Below, piece by piece: positions 5,150-8,735 of a stretch of 8,735 nucleotides of DNA. Location of the stretch: positions 1 to 8,735 of the forward strand of contig DIUB01000070.1 of assembly GCA_002422265.1 (NCBI GenBank), written 5' to 3'. The DNA is from Geobacter sp. UBA6169. Lineage in GTDB: Bacteria; Desulfobacterota; Desulfuromonadia; Geobacterales; Pseudopelobacteraceae. How positions within the stretch are numbered: the stretch's first letter is position 1; every line of letters starts with the position of its first letter. The notes under the pieces are model-generated. The model was not told the origin of the DNA. It made no database searches and worked only from the letters and a program-made list of their open reading frames with translations. Made by a program: the position numbers and the translations under genes.

Positions 5150-7429
5150 TCAGTTTGTTGCGTCAGGCCATGCCGTTGCTGCTGAAAAGAGCCGTACTGC
5201 ATTGCGCCCGGCCTGCTTGGCCAGATACATGGCCTTATCCGCATGCAGGGCCAGCTCCTGTTCTGTTGTTCCATGATCCGGGAACAGGGCAATGCCGATG
5301 GAGCTGGATACGGTTATGTTGTGGCCATCCAGCAGAAAGGGCTGTTCCAGTGCACTGCGCAGTTTTTCTCCCACCAGCAGGGCATCCAGCTCCAGCTCCA
5401 GCTTGGCAAGCAGGATAACAAACTCATCACCGCCGATTCTGCCGACGATATCAGAGCTTCTTACCGCTGTCTGCATCCGTAGCGCTGCCTCTTGCAGCAG
5501 CAGGTCACCAACTGCGTGGCCATAGGTGTCGTTAATCTCTTTAAAATGGTCAAGATCCGCAAACATCAGGGCAAGCCGGTACTGCTCACGCTTGGCCAGG
5601 GCCAGGGTCTGTTGCAGCAGATCGCTGAAGAGTGAGCGGTTGGGCAGGTCAGTCAGGTTGTCGTAGCGTGCCAGATGCTGCAGTTTGGTCTCGTACTGTT
5701 TACGTTCGGTGATGTCGAGCTTGACCGCCACATAGCGGTTGATGGCGCCGTTGGTATCGTACACCGGCGAAATATGAGCTTCTTCATAATAAACCTCGCC
5801 GTTTTTACGTTTGTTGATAAATTCGCCGGTCCAGGGTTTCCCTTGATTCAGTGACTCCCACAGTTCTGTAAAAACCGTCGGGGAGGTCTGGCCTGACTGC
5901 AGAATGGCCGGGTTCTGGCCGATGGCCTCGGCAGCGCTGTAGCCGGAAACCTTTTCAAACTGCGGGTTAACGTACTGGATCGTGCCTTCCAGATCGGTAA
6001 TGACGACCGAGACCGGGCTCTGTTCAATCGCCACTGACAACGAACGCAGTTGTAGTTCTATCTTTTTACGCTCGGTGACATCCCGCTCAATAATAAAAAT
6101 ATCGCGCGGGCTGCCGTTGCTGTTACGCAGGATCTCGGCGTTTGCCTCAATAAATATCTGGCTGCCGTCTTTGCGGTTGACCAGGTATTCGGCAGCGCCG
6201 GTGTAGGTACCCTGCAGCAGCAGGCCGATCCGCTCAAGGGCTTGCTGGTGCCAGGCAGGATCGACAAACTCCAGCATATTGCGCCCGTACAGCTCATCAA
6301 GGGAGCTGCAGCCGGACATGATCAGCATCCGCTCTGAGGCCTGGTGAATCACCCCGTCCAGTGAGGTGATCAGGATACCGTCCGGCGAGGTGTTGATGAT
6401 GGTACGCCAGAGCTGCTCCTGTTCTGCCAGGGCAGCATTGGTTTTTTTCAGCTTCAGGTTCCAGTAGAACGAGAGGGCGATCAGGAGTGCCAGTACCGCA
6501 CTGATCTTCAGGATCAGCTGGTAATCAACCGGCCTGACTACGGTAATATGAACGTGGCGGTTGGTGATATCTTCCCGTTCACGAGGGGAGATGGTGGCGA
6601 TCCCTTTGTTGAGGATATCCCGCAGCATCGGTTCTGACTTATGTACGCCGATCCGCAGGCGGTTGGTGAATTCATCCGGTGCCTGGCCGGCGATTTTAAG
6701 GGTGAACAGCCCTTGTTTGCGGATGGTGTAGGCTGCAATGGTCAGGGAACGCAGGGTCAGGTCAGCCCGACGTTCTGCCACTGCCTTGAAGACATCCATC
6801 TCTGAACTGCCGACGTTCAGTACCTTCAGGTTGGGAAACTGTTGCCGCACCTTTTCATCAACGGCAGTGCCGCCCGGCAGTGCAATGGTCTTGTTGTCCA
6901 AAAGTGCAGCATTGGTGATGTAGGGGTGTTCTTCACGGGTGATAAAGACATTGGGATCAATAAAGAGCGGCTCGGTGAACAGCAGCCACTGATCACGCTT
7001 GGGGGTCTGGTTCAAAAACGGCAGGATCAGCACCGTGCGGTTTTGTGAGAGGGCCACTGCCTCATCCCAATCCCTGGCCTTGATGTAGGTAAAACGGATA
7101 CCCAGCCGCTGTTCCAGCAGTTTCAGCAGGTCTGCAGCAATGCCGGTAAAGGTGCCGTTTTCATCCATCTGCTCGTAGGGTGGCCAGTCAGGATCGGGAC
7201 AGACCGTAATCGCCCCCAGTTTCTGCAGGTAGCGCTGTTCAGCCGGGGTAAGGGAAACCTGCGGATCAGGTGCTGCAGCAATGAGCGGCAGCACCGATAC
7301 CTGATTTTCGGCAGGGCAGGGGCGGGCAGCTGCAAGCAGAGCGATGCAGAAAACCAGTCCGACAACCGTTCTGAAGAGGAGGTTTGCAGCAAGAGGTGTG
7401 AGCCGGTATGCCGGGGTGTTCTGCATCAT
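5150..7429 (-). CDS. Membrane diguanylate cyclase: SBP_bac_3-PAS-PAS-GGDEF
   Basis: 759-residue enzyme predicted to make c-di-GMP from two GTP. Domains in order: signal/anchor segment (about 16-38, cleavage likely near CPA at 38-40); periplasmic solute-binding domain of the amino-acid type (about 68-300; VCPDPDWPPYEQMDENGTF, FTGIAADLL, TIALPGGTAVDEKV); transmembrane helix (about 304-323); PAS 1 (about 335-452, ending ERDVTERK); PAS 2 (about 460-577, with NPQFEKVSGYSAAEAIGQNP, ending LDITERK); GGDEF domain (about 585-750). The catalytic signature GGDEF at 666-670 is intact, as are the metal/substrate positions in FADLDHFKEIND (D625, K630, N633, D634). An RxxD product-inhibition site is present five residues before it (R657-S-S-D660), so feedback inhibition by c-di-GMP is expected. 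No EAL domain is present. Likely role: a periplasmic ligand sets cytosolic c-di-GMP. The gene starts about 25 bp after the pilus ATPase gene. The start is uncertain: ATGs at 7429 and 7426 both lack a clear ribosome binding site. Confidence 0.93.
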   Translation of the reverse strand: MMQNTPAYRLTPLAANLLFRTVVGLVFCIALLAAARPCPAENQVSVLPLIAAAPDPQVSLTPAEQRYLQKLGAITVCPDPDWPPYEQMDENGTFTGIAADLLKLLEQRLGIRFTYIKARDWDEAVALSQNRTVLILPFLNQTPKRDQWLLFTEPLFIDPNVFITREEHPYITNAALLDNKTIALPGGTAVDEKVRQQFPNLKVLNVGSSEMDVFKAVAERRADLTLRSLTIAAYTIRKQGLFTLKIAGQAPDEFTNRLRIGVHKSEPMLRDILNKGIATISPREREDITNRHVHITVVRPVDYQLILKISAVLALLIALSFYWNLKLKKTNAALAEQEQLWRTIINTSPDGILITSLDGVIHQASERMLIMSGCSSLDELYGRNMLEFVDPAWHQQALERIGLLLQGTYTGAAEYLVNRKDGSQIFIEANAEILRNSNGSPRDIFIIERDVTERKKIELQLRSLSVAIEQSPVSVVITDLEGTIQYVNPQFEKVSGYSAAEAIGQNPAILQSGQTSPTVFTELWESLNQGKPWTGEFINKRKNGEVYYEEAHISPVYDTNGAINRYVAVKLDITERKQYETKLQHLARYDNLTDLPNRSLFSDLLQQTLALAKREQYRLALMFADLDHFKEINDTYGHAVGDLLLQEAALRMQTAVRSSDIVGRIGGDEFVILLAKLELELDALLVGEKLRSALEQPFLLDGHNITVSSSIGIALFPDHGTTEQELALHADKAMYLAKQAGRNAVRLFSAATAWPDATN

Positions 7430-7454
7430 GGGCAGCAGTTGGTTCCAATCCGGT

Positions 7455-8735
7455 TTATTTGATGCAAACCTTGCGAACCTCTTTCAGGTCGGTCAGCCCC
7501 TGGAAGCTTTTGAGGATGCCATCCTGTTTGAGGGTGGTCATGCCGTCGGCAATGGCCTGTTTGCGTATCTGCTCAATCTCTGATTTACGCTTGATCAGGG
7601 CCTTCATCTGATCAGTGCCTTCCAGCAGCTCGTGGATACCCAGCCGCCCTTTATAACCCGAGTCACCGCATTTTGGACAGCCCACTGCCTTCCAGAGTTT
7701 GATCTCTGCCGGATTGATGCCTGTTTTTTTGAAATCTTCTACACCGTACTCCATGATGATCTCTTCCAGCTCCTTGCGCTCGGGCTGGTACTGCTGTTTA
7801 CAGTCGCACAGCCTGCGGCAGAGCCGCTGGGCCAGGATACAAAGGATGGCATCGGAAAAGGAGAACGGATCCAGTTCCATATCAAGCAGACGGGTGACGG
7901 TCTCCGGGGCCGAGTTGGTGTGCAGGGTGGAAAAGACCAGGTGGCCGGTCAGGGATGATTCCACGCCGATCTCGGCGGTTTCCTGATCCCGCATCTCACC
8001 CACCATGATCACATCCGGGTCGGCCCGCAGGAAGGAGCGCAGGGCAGCGGCAAAGGTAAAGCCGATCTTGGGATGGACCTGCACCTGACGCAGGCCCCGC
8101 TGGGTGATCTCAACCGGGTCTTCGGCAGTCCAGATTTTGGTCTCAGGGGTGTTGATGACCGAGATGGCCGAGTGCAGGGTGGTGGTCTTGCCGGAACCGG
8201 TGGGACCCACCACCAGTACCAGACCGTAGGGCTGGTTGATGCACTGCAGCAGCACCTTGCTGTTCCGTTCGGTCAGCCCCAGTTTATCGTAGGGCAGGGC
8301 AGCCTCACCGGAGGCCAGTACCCGCATGACCACATCCTCAAGCTGACCGGCAGTGGGAACCGTGGCCACCCGCAGTTCCACATCCAGGGGGCCGAATTTC
8401 TTGAAGTCAATCTTGCCGTCCTGGGGCTTGCGGCGTTCCGAGATATCCAGACCGCACATGATCTTGATCCGGGAAGGAATAGCGTATTTGTACTTGTACG
8501 GGATCCGCTGGTAAACCTTGCAGCGGCCATCCACCCGGTAGCGGACGATCACATCATCCTTGCCGGGGTAGGGCTCGATATGGATATCGGAGACCTTGCT
8601 CTGGACCGCATCAATAATGATTTTGTTGACCAGCTGCACAATCACGCTGTCCTGCTCGGAGACCTTTGAAGATTCCTGTTCTATTTCCGGTTCATCGGTG
8701 GCGTCCAGTTTGTTGATCAATTCGTCAATACTGCC
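7455..8735 (-). CDS. PilB/GspE-family assembly ATPase, N-terminus beyond window
   Basis: C-terminal 426 codons of a hexameric secretion/pilus motor ATPase; the frame is open to the right edge. A TTG at 8720 is not a real start, because coding continues upstream as GSIDE. Full PilB/GspE proteins are usually about 500-570 residues, so the N-terminal domain is mostly missing from view. Numbering from the first visible codon: SDIHIEPYPG (49-58, conserved N2 domain), Walker A GPTGSGKT (177-184), the Asp-box region WTAEDPVEI (202-210), Walker B PDVIMVGEMRD (240-250), His-box GHLVFSTLHTN (264-274), and a C-terminal Cys module with CRRLCDC (306-312) and CPKC (353-356) followed by GYKGR. The first pair reads C-D-C, where CxxC is usual. 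Retraction ATPases (PilT) lack this Cys module, so an extension or secretion motor is favoured. It powers inner-membrane assembly of type IV pili or a type II pseudopilus; which one cannot be decided without the missing neighbours. Confidence 0.95.
   Translation of the reverse strand, partial: GSIDELINKLDATDEPEIEQESSKVSEQDSVIVQLVNKIIIDAVQSKVSDIHIEPYPGKDDVIVRYRVDGRCKVYQRIPYKYKYAIPSRIKIMCGLDISERRKPQDGKIDFKKFGPLDVELRVATVPTAGQLEDVVMRVLASGEAALPYDKLGLTERNSKVLLQCINQPYGLVLVVGPTGSGKTTTLHSAISVINTPETKIWTAEDPVEITQRGLRQVQVHPKIGFTFAAALRSFLRADPDVIMVGEMRDQETAEIGVESSLTGHLVFSTLHTNSAPETVTRLLDMELDPFSFSDAILCILAQRLCRRLCDCKQQYQPERKELEEIIMEYGVEDFKKTGINPAEIKLWKAVGCPKCGDSGYKGRLGIHELLEGTDQMKALIKRKSEIEQIRKQAIADGMTTLKQDGILKSFQGLTDLKEVRKVCIK

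Noticed and set aside
4717..5418. 233-codon plus-strand open frame spanning the RCKP gene and intergenic region
   Set aside because: It overlaps parts of three minus-strand genes and has a composition typical of an antisense shadow; no domain or ribosome binding site supports it.
8718..8720. TTG at 8720 as the start of the ATPase gene
   Set aside because: The frame remains open to the window edge with plausible family sequence, and the protein would lack the N-terminal domain; the gene is cut by the window.
1..8735. Mobile elements, CRISPR arrays, tRNA or rRNA genes
   Set aside because: I saw no transposase or integrase motifs, no regularly spaced direct repeats, and no cloverleaf or rRNA-like sequence; the window is almost entirely protein-coding on one strand.

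Overview
This 8.7 kb window is densely coding, and every gene I can support lies on the minus strand, so transcription runs from high to low coordinates. It looks like a chromosomal signalling region of a Gram-negative bacterium. The protein repertoire fits a Geobacter-like member of the Desulfuromonadota/Geobacterales: a PilB/GspE ATPase, a periplasmic-binding-domain GGDEF protein, an RCKP-type mini-rubredoxin, ferritin-like proteins, HDOD, PilZ and many PAS modules. That assignment is inference from gene content and moderately high GC; no rRNA or other marker gene is present.

Layout in transcription order: (1) the C-terminal part of a type IV pilus/type II secretion assembly ATPase, cut by the right edge (8735-7455); (2) a 759-residue membrane diguanylate cyclase with a periplasmic solute-binding domain, two PAS domains and an intact GGDEF domain (7429-5150); (3) a 34-residue cysteine-rich RCKP-type rubredoxin-like protein missed by size-limited gene calling (5124-5020), with an extraordinarily strong ribosome binding site; (4) a 126-bp intergenic stretch holding a perfect 11-bp hairpin and a candidate promoter; (5) two tandem ferritin-like proteins (4893-4351 and 4354-3863); (6) an HDOD-domain protein (3866-3045); (7) a PilZ-domain protein (2980-2264); (8) a sugar-type periplasmic binding protein (2267-1212); (9) a membrane sensor histidine kinase cut by the left edge (1190-1).

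Genes 5 to 9 look like one operon. ATGA start/stop overlaps join the two ferritin-like genes, the second ferritin-like gene to the HDOD gene, and the PilZ gene to the binding-protein gene. The other gaps are 21 and 64 bp. Genes 1 to 3 form a second tightly packed group (gaps of about 25 bp) that may end at the hairpin.

Functionally, the window joins c-di-GMP synthesis (GGDEF), a likely c-di-GMP receptor (PilZ), a pilus/secretion motor, and a periplasmic binding protein next to a histidine kinase with no ABC permease or ATPase visible, which recalls TorT/TorS or LuxP/LuxQ. The least conventional element is the coupled ferritin-like pair plus HDOD protein, which I read as a possible redox, iron or oxygen input to the signalling output. 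That reading is hypothesis.
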